A stretch of DNA of 64,000 nucleotides from Anarhynchus alexandrinus (GCA_008711295.1 VUYV01000102.1:1921541-1985540); one strand, 5' to 3'. Positions 24,001 through 35,086 are shown, counted from the stretch's first letter. Notes: generated by a model not told the origin, from the sequence alone. Translations and numbers: made by a program.

Positions 24001-25131
24001 GCTGATTCTTTTTGTTTGAAATGAAACTTTTGTAATTGTGAATATGAAAAGAAATCTCAAATATTAGGCGTTGCAGCAGTCTTTAAAAATAGAATCATGA
24101 ACTTTTTATTATGGGTGTTGCACAGTTCCAGTAGAGCCACTGGTTTCTTACAAAATAGTCAGATGTCATCGAAAATGCAGGACACAGCTTTCTGCAAGTA
24201 TTAAACATGTATCTGCAAGCAGACAGCATTAAATTTATCACATATTATTTTCAATGGACTGCCCAGATTACTAAAGAGTGAAAACATCTCATTTAAAACT
24301 CTTTTGGGAACATTAATTATGTTTTTAATAGTTAGGATCTGCCAATTTTTCCCTGACTATATAGCAGCTAATTTAAATTTCCTACTGACTTTAGATGGCT
24401 GTGCCTCCAAAGTAATGCATGTTCCACACCACTAATATGCAGCAGTGGGCAAATATATAGACCATGTAGAGTGTACTTCTGCTACCTGTCTCTCACAATG
24501 GTACATGTTTGGGAATTTGAAAACTAATTTTTCTTGGCTCAGAACTCAATGTGCGTTACAGTTCTTTAAATCTCTAATGTTAAAAGCCTGACAAATGCTA
24601 TATTTGATGACTCTGCACTGCTTGCAACATGCTTATTACACAAAGAAAGGATTTTACATTAGATTTTTTTTTTCAGCATAAAAGCAATTTTGGATCACAA
24701 AAAAGAAGCCAAGAATTAAACCCTTTTGTAATTTAGTATCTGGAAGCCTGCAGCCATTAGTCTGACTCTGTGAATGTGGTTTCAGGGAAAAGTAATCAGG
24801 GACTGCATGCATCTGTAAGATGTTTCCTGTTCTATGCTTCCACACATTTTCTTCATGTACACCTAGTTAAGCCTAACTGCCATAGTCAACTGTTGCTGAA
24901 ACTGATCTTGACTCTTTTGTCAGTTACAGTCAAAACCATTGCATGCAATAGGCAATATCGAACTCCTTCATAACTCAATTAGACTCTCAGAAAAGGTCAA
25001 TGATTTTTGGCCCAAACTTACTCCTACTCAAGCAGTTGTGAGACAGGTGTAGACCCTTAAAATCATGGTTTTATTTCTTGGTAAGAAAAGCACAGGAGTG
25101 AGCTGACCTCAGTGGAAGAAACAAATACATC
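18040..25131. other. AT-rich noncoding stretch
   Basis: No repeat family is recognised. The sequence is AT-rich with T runs near 19310-19340. A GC-richer island at 23640-23890 has splice-like signals and an open frame with a hydrophobic segment (see findings). Another island at 20380-20566 is open in two minus-strand frames without a recognisable domain. Confidence 0.55.
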
Positions 25132-25156
25132 GGGGGGGGGGGTGGGAGTGGGGGGG
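25132..25156 (+). repeat. G-rich tract with G-quadruplex potential
   Basis: Runs of 11, 3 and 7 guanines are separated only by T and AGT. The long first run can supply two G-tracts, so an intramolecular quadruplex on the plus strand is possible. It stands alone in AT-rich sequence. Confidence 0.7.
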
Positions 25157-27730
25157 AGAAAAGCGGAATCACTGAAGCACCGAAAAGTGACATTGTGCTG
25201 AACGCAAGATATTTATCTTGCTAAATACACAGGCTAAGTCATACAATCTTTGTTCACTTAAAACTACCACTGATTCCAAAAGAAACTGACTACATAATTT
25301 CCATCACTATGAATAATTCTACTAAATGAATATATTTAACGCACATGAATATTTATCACTTCTAGCTTATGAAGTATTTCTAGTACTGAAATAATTGTGA
25401 GAGTAAAACAATATTCTGCATTTAAAAGGTCTTTTTACTATCTCTGTGTCTGTCTGCTGTTGAAGAAATTCTACAATAATTTCAGTGAGCTTGACACCAA
25501 CGTCTGTAGTGGAGTACGGATATCAGAAGAAAACAAATGGCATCAGACTGCTTACATGTTTCTACTGACATTAACAAAGTCGGTGTTTCTCATCTTGTCC
25601 CTGCCCCAGTAAACTGACAATGCTGAACATAACTGAAGTACTTGCTTTAAGCACAATTGCAGGACATTTAATCTCATCATCTAGTCCAAAATTTACCAAA
25701 ACACTTATTCAAGTTACCGCTTCATAAAAGACATATCGATTATGGGATTTTTTGCATCAAATGTCCCACAGAACTTTGTTTGAAATGAGGGAGCCAAAGA
25801 AATGGATCATATATTTTATCTATCTGTCTCAAGGGCATGAACAACATTTTTCTAATATATTTTGATAAAAAATAAAATTCTCAAAATATAAATTACAATG
25901 TTACTGTTTTCTTTACTAAGAGCAGTTTTATATTTATTTACATTTTTTATTCATGTGTGGGTGTCCAAATACATTAAGTATCTACACAGTTACTATGCCA
26001 TATGGAAAAGTCTACAGCATCTAAACTTTACCATAAGGCTGGATGTTTTTAATGGAGCACAGTTAACGTTTGAAGGGTTCAGACTGTCTGATAGAGCTGC
26101 TGGAAAGGACAAGAGACATAGGGTTGTTTATTTTTTACTTCCTGTAATAAAAAAAAAAAAAAAAGAGCTTACCAAGCTGTGTTTAATTTTATTGAAGTGA
26201 TGCAGGAAGCAAGGGTAGAACCAGCCAAAATGCTAATAGAGAAAAAGGATCTGTGTTTTGGTACAACTTTTTAACTCATCACATGACATAGTGTACTACA
26301 GCAGGCTCTGCTAAGATATACTGTTTCTGTCTTCCAGTAAATCTGTGCTGGAAATTCTTTTTAGTTGTATATAAGACTCAATTTTTTCTTTTTTTCCAAT
26401 ATTCATGTTTATTTGCTATAGATACTCAGGCAGAGGATTCCAAAGTCTGGTCGGCAGGTTATCGACAATCCCTATAGAGCTAGCTGATGCTATGTGGGCT
26501 GGACTGGCCACATCTTACTCCATCTTCATTTAGGGTAGCCAAAATTCTTGTACCATGAAGGAAATGGCAAAGGCATTATCCAAATGGAAAGCAAATGTTA
26601 CGGGCATCAAAATCCTGTTGAACTGAAGTCAGTAATTAATACTATAGATTTCTAGGTGATGTTGGAAATGGTGTAAAACAAGTAAACCAAAGGGTTGTGA
26701 CTTTGTGACTCTGAATAGTATTTCTAAACAGCCACTTAACGTCCTTTCTTTGATGTTTACTGGAAGGTTTTGTGTTTTCACTTGCATGCCCTCTTTGAAT
26801 AAACACAATGTATGAAATATATAAAAAAATCAAGTATATTTAGATGTCACTTTTCAAAAGACTGACAAGTTTTATATCTCATGTGGGTTTCAGCCACAAC
26901 CCTCAAAATGGCCTAGGATTTTACTGAAAACTAACTCAATTTATTTGCAAGACTGGAATGTTTTCTGAATTTTGACTTTTAGAGTTTTAACATAAAACAT
27001 TGTCTTACTTTTCTTTCTTTCCTTTTTTATGTTCCTCACCAATTGCAAAACAATATCACAGCAAGCATCATGAAAATTGGAGGGTTCAAAGCTTTAGGCA
27101 GAGAAGTCAATGCAACTACAGAATTATGAAATATATGTCTCTGTACCTCACTGCATTTTTCCATTCCAACAAAAGCATTGTTTATTCCTACAATGCACTT
27201 TCCTCTGAATTGCTGTTTCAATTAAGATTAGACAAAACAGATTAGTTTTGCCAGGTGAAAATACAGTAAGAGAAACCAATATCATGACCTCTTGTCTAGC
27301 ATCATGAGCTTTAATACCCTTATTTTATAGCTAAAGAACAATACACACACACATTAGTTATATGATATTTTCCGTATAAATATTACAAATCTTGAATGTT
27401 TTGGAGATTCACCCCAAAATCTTAAGATTCATTACATCTAACAATCTAAAATCTTCTAAGTTCCTTCCCTGCCTGAAAGTAATTCTAGTTATTCTAGGAT
27501 TGCCTGAATTTTCTTTTGGAAATATATAGTACTGTCTGTTAATTACAGGAAAGTAAATAAGTGGGGGTTTTGGTATTATTTAGGTTGAGTGAATACGGCT
27601 GTTTGTAAATCACATTTGTTTGTACCATGATTGAGCTATAACCTGAGAATAATAAAAGCTTTATTTTCCTAGAAGATTTGGGAAATATCAGAAAGAAGTT
27701 AGATGACAAAATTTTGGAAAGATAAAGCGG
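25157..27730. other. AT-rich noncoding stretch
   Basis: No gene or repeat is recognised. A 100-codon open frame at 25898-26200 ends next to an AATAAA followed by an A run at about 26147-26164. This could be a decayed retrocopy end or chance. Confidence 0.5.
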
Positions 27731-28213
27731 GAAAATGAATTTTGTCTGAACCGCAAACTTAAAGCATGACAGAATGTAGCCCAACTGTGCACATTGTAAT
27801 TCCATTATCTGAAATCCAGTTGGTTTTTTCATCTCTCAAAAGTAGAAACTGACCTCATAACAAGAAGTGCTGAAACATTAAAATGGTTGAGATGACTGGG
27901 AAACTTGCGGATAAGCAGATCTTTTGTGTAAATGTTATACTACAGAATCCTAGGTAAGACCTAGAAACCTTGGAAAGACAAAGTCAGTCCTCAGACAGTT
28001 GACTCGGTCAGACCTGCAGCAATGCTCTTCAGCACACTGGCTGCCTGTCTATATTATGGACCTTCCTCTCATGTTGGCAACTTTTCCTTCTCCTCTCAGT
28101 TTCCTCTCAGATCTCAGGTGACAATCATTTCATATGGTATTCTCTACAGAGTGCTCTTCTACTCCCATGTGGTTTTGCATACTCCCAAGACTCTTCACAA
28201 AATATCTCAGTCT
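27731..28213. repeat. Direct duplication, copy 1 (483 bp)
   Basis: This 483-base segment recurs 525 bases downstream at 28256-28738. I aligned the two copies by eye and found two substitutions: GCATGACAG against GCATCACAG near the start, and CTTCACAAA against CTTCCCAAA near the end. Copy 1 ends at AATATCTCAGTCT and is followed at once by a single N. Confidence 0.97.
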
Positions 28214-28214
28214 N

Positions 28215-28255
28215 TCCTTTCCAACCTAAACCATTCTATGATTCTATGATTCTAT
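28215..28255 (+). mobile_element. 41-bp CR1 3' tail between duplicated segments
   Basis: The bases TCCTTTCCAACCTAAACC followed by ATTCTATG-type octamers are the extreme 3' end of a plus-strand CR1. It is preceded by the N at 28214, and its last octamer abuts the first base of duplication copy 2. Either this is a severely 5'-truncated CR1 insertion or only its end was assembled next to a gap. Confidence 0.93.
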
Positions 28256-28738
28256 GAAAATGAATTTTGTCTGAACCGCAAACTTAAAGCATCACAGAAT
28301 GTAGCCCAACTGTGCACATTGTAATTCCATTATCTGAAATCCAGTTGGTTTTTTCATCTCTCAAAAGTAGAAACTGACCTCATAACAAGAAGTGCTGAAA
28401 CATTAAAATGGTTGAGATGACTGGGAAACTTGCGGATAAGCAGATCTTTTGTGTAAATGTTATACTACAGAATCCTAGGTAAGACCTAGAAACCTTGGAA
28501 AGACAAAGTCAGTCCTCAGACAGTTGACTCGGTCAGACCTGCAGCAATGCTCTTCAGCACACTGGCTGCCTGTCTATATTATGGACCTTCCTCTCATGTT
28601 GGCAACTTTTCCTTCTCCTCTCAGTTTCCTCTCAGATCTCAGGTGACAATCATTTCATATGGTATTCTCTACAGAGTGCTCTTCTACTCCCATGTGGTTT
28701 TGCATACTCCCAAGACTCTTCCCAAAATATCTCAGTCT
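28256..28738. repeat. Direct duplication, copy 2 (483 bp)
   Basis: Second copy of the segment at 27731-28213, with two substitutions in 483 bases. It begins directly after the CR1 tail octamers and continues at its right end into unique sequence (GGAGTTGCTG). The arrangement is copy, CR1 tail, copy, which is the layout of a LINE insertion with a target-site duplication but far longer than usual. Confidence 0.97.
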
Positions 28739-29210
28739 GGAGTTGCTGTAATTTATACTGCTGAGTAGAAAAACCCTCTCTGTGTCAGAATGGAAGAAAC
28801 AGAAAAAACAGTGGAAAATAAAGTACTACCATCCTAAGTATGTTTCTTAAAATACATTGTCATGTTCCCTGTTCCTTCTCTTTTACCAGTCATGTCAACC
28901 ACCAATGCCGTTTATCTCAGTGGTGCCTCCAGGTCTTTCCTTTCAGTGTTTTTTTTCTTCATGACATACTCTAAAGTCTTGTCAGCAAGCTAATGGTTTC
29001 TTCTTGTTTAAATTCCTCAGGCTGCAGGACAACTCATCTTCTTCTTGATTGGCTGTGAGAAGGGACAGATCCATATGTCATTAAATTAATACAACAGGTT
29101 TCTCCCAATTGATTTCCAATGAGCTTCTTGTAATTAGAATTTTAAACTAATTTCTTATTTTATGCATACAAGAAAAAAGGAAACAACCTCAAATGAAATG
29201 TATGTATATA
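28739..29210. other. Unique noncoding stretch
   Basis: No gene or repeat is recognised between the duplication and the nested CR1 block. Confidence 0.55.
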
Positions 29211-29292
29211 GAAACATAGAATCATAGAATCATCTAGGTCGGAAGGGACCTTTAAGATCATTGATTCCAACCATTAACCTAACACTGCCAAA
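29211..29292 (-). mobile_element. 3' end of a minus-strand CR1 split by a later CR1 insertion
   Basis: Antisense CR1 tail octamers (ATAGAATCATAGAATCATC) are followed by GGTCGGAAGGGACC and CCAACCATTAACCTAACACTGCC. This block normally continues into ACCACTAAACCATGTCCC. Instead, plus-strand CR1 sequence begins at about 29293. The expected continuation (ACCACAACTGAACCATTTCC) is found at 32638, so the two parts are one interrupted element. Confidence 0.85.
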
Positions 29293-29339
29293 CACTCGGA
29301 TGCAGGTTATCTTTTCTTCTCTTCTTCCAGTTATAGCCA

Positions 29340-29537
29340 GTGACATTGGACCAAACAGATGTGCTCAGTCTGCTAATAATACATGGCTCTGTGGCTAGTG
29401 TCACCACCACAATTTTGTGGTTTTTTGACAATGGGAAAGCCTACACAACACCAGGCTTGCTGGCATCACATGGGGTTCACCTTTCTCAAAGGGGGAGGAG
29501 GGTCTTTGCTCATGAGCTAGCGGGGCTTACTGACTGA
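29340..29537 (+). pseudogene. CR1 ORF1 C-terminal remnant (SGNH esterase-like block)
   Basis: The frame encodes a CR1 ORF1 C-terminus: FFDNGKAYTTPGLLAS, then HGVHLSQRGRRVFAHELAGL and a stop. In CR1 ORF1 the esterase-like domain usually ends in a D-G-[IV]-H-L block whose Asp and His belong to the catalytic set; here the Asp is replaced by His (SHGVHLS). Upstream codons matching the NTWLRGW-type block lie in a different frame and contain stops, so a frameshift separates the two parts. ORF1 function is lost. Confidence 0.7.
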
Positions 29538-29844
29538 GCTTTAAACTAGACTCGTTGAGGGAGGAGTGTATTATCAGGCTTGCTCGTGATAAGCCAAGTG
29601 ATGACACTCTAAGATATGAGGTTGATCATGAGGGCCCTCAACCTGTTGCTCTGAGGTGTGCTGGGTACACTGCAGCACAGTCGAAGTCTTATGGACAAGA
29701 GCCAGGGGCTCCTGAGGCAATAGGAGCCAACAGGGAAAAACAGATAAAAACCTCAAAAGCAGGACACCCGGAGAACAGCACAAAGGATTTACAACCACTC
29801 CAGCCAGTAAGTCAGCTTCAACAGGGACCCAGTTTAAGTGCTTC

Positions 29845-30800
29845 TATGCAAATGTACATAGCACGGGGAACAAACAAGAGGAGTTAGAGACATGTGCACG
29901 CCTCCAAGGCTATGATCTCGTTGGCATCACGGACATGTGGTGGGATAGCTACAATGAATGGAGTGCTGGAAGTGAGGGATACAGGCTCTTTAGGAAAGAC
30001 AGGCAGGGGAGAAGAGGAGGGGGTGTTGCCCTCTATGTTAATGAATAGCTGGAGTGCATGGAGCTCCACCTGGGGATGGATGAAGAGCCACCAGAGAGCT
30101 TATGGGTCACGATTAAAGGGAACGCAGGTGCAGGTGGCATTACAGTGGGGGGTCTGCTACAGGCCACCTGACCAGGGTGATGGAGTGGATGAGGTCCTCT
30201 ACAGACAAATAGGAGCAGCATCGTGTTCTCAGGCCCTGGTCCTCATGGGGGTCTTTAACCACCCCGATATCTCTTGGAGGGACAACACAGTGGGGCACAA
30301 GCAATCCAGGAAGTTCTTGGAATGCATCCTTCTCCAAGTGGTAGAGGAGCCAAAGAGGAGAGGAGCTATGCTGGACCTTGTCCTTACCAACAAGGAGGGG
30401 CTAGTAGGGAATGTCAAGCTCAAGGGTAGCCTTGGCTGCAGTGATCATGAAATGGTAGAGCTCAGGATGCTTAGGTCAGCAAGGAGGGTGTGCAGCAAGC
30501 TCACTACCCTGGAATTCAGGAGAGCAGATTTTGGCCTCTTGAGAGATCTGCTTGGTAGGGTTCCATGGGATAAAGCCCTGGAGGGGAGAGGGGGCCAAGA
30601 AAGCTGGTTAGTATTCGAGGATCACCTCCTCCAAGTTCAGGAGCGATGTATCCCAACAAAGAAGAGGTCAGGAGAAAAAGCCAAGAGGCCTGCATGGATG
30701 AACAAGGAGCTCCTGGACACACTCAAGGGCAAAATGGAGGCCTGCAGAGGGTGGAAGCAAGGACACGTAGCCTGGGAGGAATACAGAGAAACTGTCTGAT
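29845..30800 (+). pseudogene. CR1 ORF2 endonuclease domain, decayed
   Basis: The APE-like endonuclease nicks target DNA for target-primed reverse transcription. Visible blocks are [98 protein letters not shown] and [13 protein letters not shown]. Breaks: an in-frame TAG at 30046-30048, and one extra G in the run at 30147-30152 that shifts the frame before VCYRPPD. Catalytic changes: the usual ITET glutamate is aspartate (GAC at 29932-29934), and the GDFN aspartate is valine (GTC at 30251-30253). The SDH block is kept. The frame continues to a stop near 30797. Confidence 0.88.
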
Positions 30801-32547
30801 CAGCCAAGGAACAGGTTAGGACAGCTAACACCCTGATAGAATAAAATCTGGCCAGGGACATCAGTGGCAACAAAAGAAACATCTATAAGTATGTCAATGA
30901 TAAAAGGAAGACTAGGGAAGATGTGGGCCCTCTCCAGAAGGAAACAGGACACCTGGTCACCCAGGATATGGAGAAGGCTGAGGTAGTCAATGCTTTTTTT
31001 GCCTCAGTCTTTACCGGCAAGGGCTCTAACCACACAACCCCAGTCGCAACAGGCAAAGACAACAGCCATGAGAATGAAGAACCACCCACTGTAGGTGAAG
31101 ATCAAGTACGAGACCATCTAAGAAACATGAAGGTACACAAGTCCATGGGACCTGTGTCCTGAGGGAACTGGTGGATGAAGTTGCTAAGCCACTTTGCCTT
31201 ATATTTGAAAAGTCGTGGCAGTCAAGTAAAGTTCCCACTGACTGGAAAAGGGGAAACATACCTCCCATTTTCAAAAAGGGAAAAAAGAAAGACCCGGGGA
31301 ACTACAGGCCAGTCAGTCTCACCTCTGTGCCCAGTAAGATCATGGAGCAGGTCCTCCTGGAAACTTTGCTAAGGCACATGGAAAATAGGGAGGTGATGAG
31401 TGACAGCCAGTGTGGCTTCGTCAAGGGCAAATCATGCCTGACAGGTTTGATGGCCTTCTAAGATAGGGTTACAATGTTGGTGGATAAGGGAAGAGCAACA
31501 GACGTTATTTACCTGGACTTATGCAAAGCGTTGAACACTGTCTCACATGACATCCTTCTCTCTAAAGTGGAGAGACATGGATTTGATGGATGGGCAATTT
31601 GGAAGATAAGAAACTGGCTGGATGGCCGCACTCAAATGGTTGCAGTCAATGGCTCAGGTCCAAGTGGAAACCGGTGACGAGTGGAGTTCCTCAGGGGTCA
31701 GTGCTGGAATCAGTGCTGTTTACCATCTTTGTCAGTGACATGGACAGTGGGACTGAGTGCACCCTCAGCAAGTTTGCCAACGACACCAAGCTGTGTGGTG
31801 CGGTTGACACACTAGAGGGACCTGGACAGGTTTGAGAAGTGGATTCGTGCAAACTTCATGAGGTTCAACAAGGCCAAATGCAAAGTCCTGCATCTCGGTC
31901 GGGGCAATCCCAAGCACAAACACTGGCTGAGCAGAGAATGGGTTGAAAGCAGCCATGCTGAGAAAGGCTTGAGGGTGTTGGTGGATGAGAAGCTCACCAT
32001 GAGCCAGCAATGTGTACTCACAGCCCAGAAATCGAACCACATCCTGGGCTGCACCAAAGGAAGTGTGGCCAGCAGGTCAAGGGACTGCCCCTCTACTCTG
32101 CTCTTGTGAGATCCCACCTGGAGTACTGCATCCAGCTTTGGCGTCCTCAGCACAAGAAGGACATAGACTTGTTGGAACAGGTCCAGAGGAGCACCACGAA
32201 GATGATTAGAGAGCTGATGCATCTCTCCTATGAAGACAGGCTCAGAGATTTGGAGTTGTTCAGCCTGGAGAAGAGAGGACTCTGGGGAAACCTTATAGCT
32301 GCCCTCCAGTATCTGAAGGGGGCCTACAAGGAAGCTGGAGACACACTTTTTACAGGGGCATGTAGTGATAGGACAAGGGGTAATGGCTTCAAACTGGAAG
32401 AGGGTAGATTTAGATTAGATATCAGGGAGAAATTTTTCACTATGAAGGTGGTGAGGCAGTGGAAGAGGTTGCCCAGAGAAGTTGTAGATTCCTCATCCCT
32501 GGAGGTGTTTAAGGCCATATTGGATGGGGCTTTGAGCAACGTGGTCT
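30801..32547 (+). pseudogene. CR1 ORF2 reverse transcriptase and C-terminal region, decayed
   Basis: RT blocks appear in several frames: [19 protein letters not shown] with [17 protein letters not shown] (31220-31350), [37 protein letters not shown] (31500-31550), and [16 protein letters not shown] (31670-31720). The active-site motif reads FAND (31773-31784) instead of FADD. A 20-base deletion between two GAGGGA repeats near 31813 removes the DAIQRDLDR-coding segment and shifts the frame. A 7-base deletion near 32083 (after GGTCAAGGGA) shifts it again. The C-terminal blocks [32 protein letters not shown] and [19 protein letters not shown] run on to a stop near 32549. Confidence 0.88.
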
Positions 32548-32636
32548 AGTGGAAGGTGTCCCTGCCCATGGCAGGGGGGTTGGAACTCGATGATCTTTAA
32601 GGCCCTTTCCAACCTAAACTGTTCTATGATTCAATG

Positions 32637-33688
32637 AAAACCACAACTGAACCATTTCCCTGAGCACCACGTCTACATGTCTTTTAAATACTTCCAGGGA
32701 TGGTGACTCCACCACTTCCCTGGGCAGCCTGTTCCAATACTGGAAAACCCTTTTGGTAAAGAAATTTTTTCTCATATCAAACTAAACCTCCCCAGGTGCA
32801 ACTTGAGGCCATTTCCTCTTGTCTGATTGCTTGTTACTTGGGAGAAGGACCAACACTCACCTCGCTACAATCTCCTTTCGGGTAGTTGTAGAGAGCGATA
32901 AGGTCTCCCCCCAACCTCCTTTTCTCCAGACTAAACAATCCCAGTTCCCTCAGATGCTCCTCAAAAGAATTGTTCTCTTGACCTCTCACCAGCCTCCTTG
33001 CCTTTCTCTGCACATGCTCCAACACCTCAATGTCTTTCTTGTAGTGAGTGGCCCAAAACTGAACACAGTATTCAGGGTGACATCTCACCAGTGCCAGGTA
33101 CAGGGGTAAAATCACTTCTTTAGTCCTGCTGGCCACACTACTTCTGATACAAGCCAGGATGCTGTTGGTCTTTTTGGCCACCTGGGCACTCTGCTGGCTG
33201 ATATTCAGCTGGCTGTCCACCAAAAACCCCAGGTACTTTTCCACCAGGTAGCTTTCCAGCCACTCCTCCCCTAAGCCTGTAGCACTACATGGGGTTGTTG
33301 TGACCCAAGTGCAGGACCCAGCACTCATCCTTATTGAACCTCATACCATTGGCCTCGGCCCATCCATCCAGCCTGTCCAGATCTCTCTGTAGAGCCTTCC
33401 TACCCTCAAGCAGATCATCAGACCCACCCAACTTGGTGTCATCTGCAAACTTACTAAGGGTGCACTCGATCCCCTTATCCAGGTCATTGATAAAGATATT
33501 GAACAGAACTGTCCCCAACACTGAGCCCTGGGGAACACCACTTGTGACCGGCTGCCAATTGGATTTAACTCCATTCACCACAACTTTTTGGGCCCAGCCT
33601 TCCAGCCAGTTTCTTACCCAGTGAAGTATACGCCTATCCAAGCCATGAATAGGCAGTTTCTCCAGGAGAATGCTGTGGGAAACGGTGT
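32637..33688 (-). mobile_element. Main part of the interrupted minus-strand CR1
   Basis: Continuation of the CR1 whose 3' end is at 29211-29292. On the minus strand it runs from the 5' truncation at 33688 through RT blocks to the C-terminus. Blocks include [40 protein letters not shown], an intact FADD (33438-33449), [15 protein letters not shown], then [20 protein letters not shown] and [23 protein letters not shown]-to-TAG change gives a stop at 33285-33287, followed by a one-base insertion, so the frame changes there. It belongs to a different CR1 family from the plus-strand element inserted in it. Confidence 0.93.
33288..33641 (-). pseudogene. CR1 reverse transcriptase remnant with intact FADD
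   Basis: Open minus-strand frame of 118 codons within the interrupted CR1. It begins with the [14 protein letters not shown] block, includes GVPQGSVLG and the FADD active site, and stops at 33285 where consensus Gln is TAG (NNPM then stop). All RT segments upstream of it are missing through 5' truncation, so it cannot act as an enzyme. Confidence 0.75.
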
Positions 33689-34479
33689 ATCTCAGTTGAT
33701 AATTTACATAATTACATTGCTTTAAATCACAAGCCTCTGTTTCATTCCCTGCTGTTCATTATATCCATTATTTTGTCATCAAGCAGAATTGTTTGAAAAA
33801 TGTGTCCATTTTTCCATAAGAAAAAAAATTACTGATTATGATATAAAGTTTAAAACCCGATTTGGTTATAATTTTAAATGCTAGGATCCACACAAAAGTA
33901 AAGTTCTTTATTTTTCTTGAGGAAATTTTTTGAGACCTGTGAAATATTAAGGAATATGGATAATTACAGCCATATTACACATACAACATGTTAAAAGCAT
34001 AATTAAAAGTGATGTGTAAGAAGTTTATACATAAATATACTAATTCCTTTGCCTTAGTCTTTAAGAAGTTGTACATACGTAGGCAATCTTTTAAGCCTAG
34101 CATATTTCTCGTTAATTCATTACAGTACAGTAATGTACTTTCATAACAGAAACTTACCTTTGAAAATCATTACCCTATTTCTGTGGAACATTAAATTCAG
34201 TGTCAACTGAAATTTTGAAACGTACTAGCTGACTAGTTCCTAAATATTGTTCCAGCACTTCTCTTAAATTTTTGTATATTCTTACATCTATTTTTTCACA
34301 AGTGGCTTTAGAAAGAAAAGTATCAGTTTATCTCACCTACATAAAACTTCTCTCTCACATTAATAGTGACCAAATGAATAAAGCCCCATAGGAAACACTA
34401 ACATGTATGAACATGTTTTCTACAGGAATTGATTTACTATTCAAAAAATTAGGATCAAGTTCAAGAATATTATGTGCAC
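33689..34479. other. AT-rich noncoding stretch
   Basis: No gene or repeat is recognised. Confidence 0.55.
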
Positions 34480-35086
34480 TTGAGGGAAAATTCAGCTGCA
34501 GTCTCTGCATGGGCAGAGAGCCCACTCTGAGGTGGAATCAGTGTCATTCTGCAGCCCTGTTCAAAAGGGTCTGAGGAAATCAAAGCTGGCCTATATCTGA
34601 CACAGAGTTCCCTTTTGTGGGGTTTGGGGCTTGCCTGCACACAAGAAGGGCTGGTGTAGGGCCCTGGGTATTGCGACCCCCTGCAGTGTTTTATCCTTTT
34701 CACTCCGTGGGGGGTGTGGGACCGTGTGACAGTGTGCTCCCCCCCGCCCTTTGGGTGCCAACCTGATCTTTATCTCCCGTAACCCTCCTCTGTGGTGGTC
34801 ATAATGGGTGCATATAGTCATGATGGCGGCATCTGGGGTTCAAAGGTGGTCTCAGGGAGACAGATAACAACACAATAGCCAGGGGATAAGTTGAGCAATG
34901 TGCCTACCTCACCACAATACTGGTACTATGGTCAATATGCAAATATGACTATACGTTAATCATCTTACCTCTATAAACAGTGAACAGCCCAAGAGCCTTT
35001 GGAGCTCTCCTGCATGGCAGTGGGAGACTCAGTTTTTTACTCAGTGAAGCATATGTATGTTTTTTTACCCAGTAAAGAGTATGTAT
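34480..35086 (+). other. GC-richer block, possible old LTR or other retroelement piece
   Basis: The composition changes sharply from AT-rich flanks to GC-rich sequence with C and G runs (for example at 34738-34747). Near the right side a TATAAA (34973-34978) is followed by GCCCAAGAGCCTTTGGAGCTCTCC and then by two AGTAAA-like or AGTGAA-like sites in a 27-base imperfect dimer, an order that resembles the U3-R-U5 plan of a retroviral LTR. I could not find clean TG...CA ends or a target-site duplication, and I do not recognise the family, so this is a weak call. An unrelated regulatory or unique sequence is an alternative. Confidence 0.28.
35033..35086 (+). repeat. Imperfect 27-base tandem dimer
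   Basis: TTTTTTACTCAGTGAAGC followed by ATATGTATG (35033-35059) is repeated as TTTTTTACCCAGTAAAGA followed by GTATGTAT (35061-35086). It sits directly before the internal CR1 fragment. Confidence 0.75.

Larger units (their letters stand above)
29293..32636 (+). mobile_element. CR1 LINE, 3.3 kb, from ORF1 C-terminus to 3' tail
   Basis: This is the longest transposable element in the window. In order it holds the end of ORF1 (lipase/esterase-like domain), the ORF2 endonuclease, linker, reverse transcriptase and C-terminal region, then a 3' end with TTCTATGATTCAATG. It is 5' truncated within ORF1 and has accumulated stops, frameshifts and changed catalytic residues, so it is dead. The 3' tail ends at 32636, where the interrupted minus-strand CR1 resumes. 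It lacks about a quarter of a full-length CR1, which is usually about 4.5 kb. Confidence 0.95.

Noticed and set aside
25898..26200. 100-codon frame ending at AATAAA and an A run, possible retrocopy
   Set aside because: The first half is a hydrophobic AT-rich translation typical of noncoding DNA, and no parent gene is recognised.
28022..28768. Duplicated small frame MLFSTLAACLYYGPSSHVGN... in both 483-bp copies
   Set aside because: It is duplicated only because the whole segment is duplicated; it has no domain and no expression signals.
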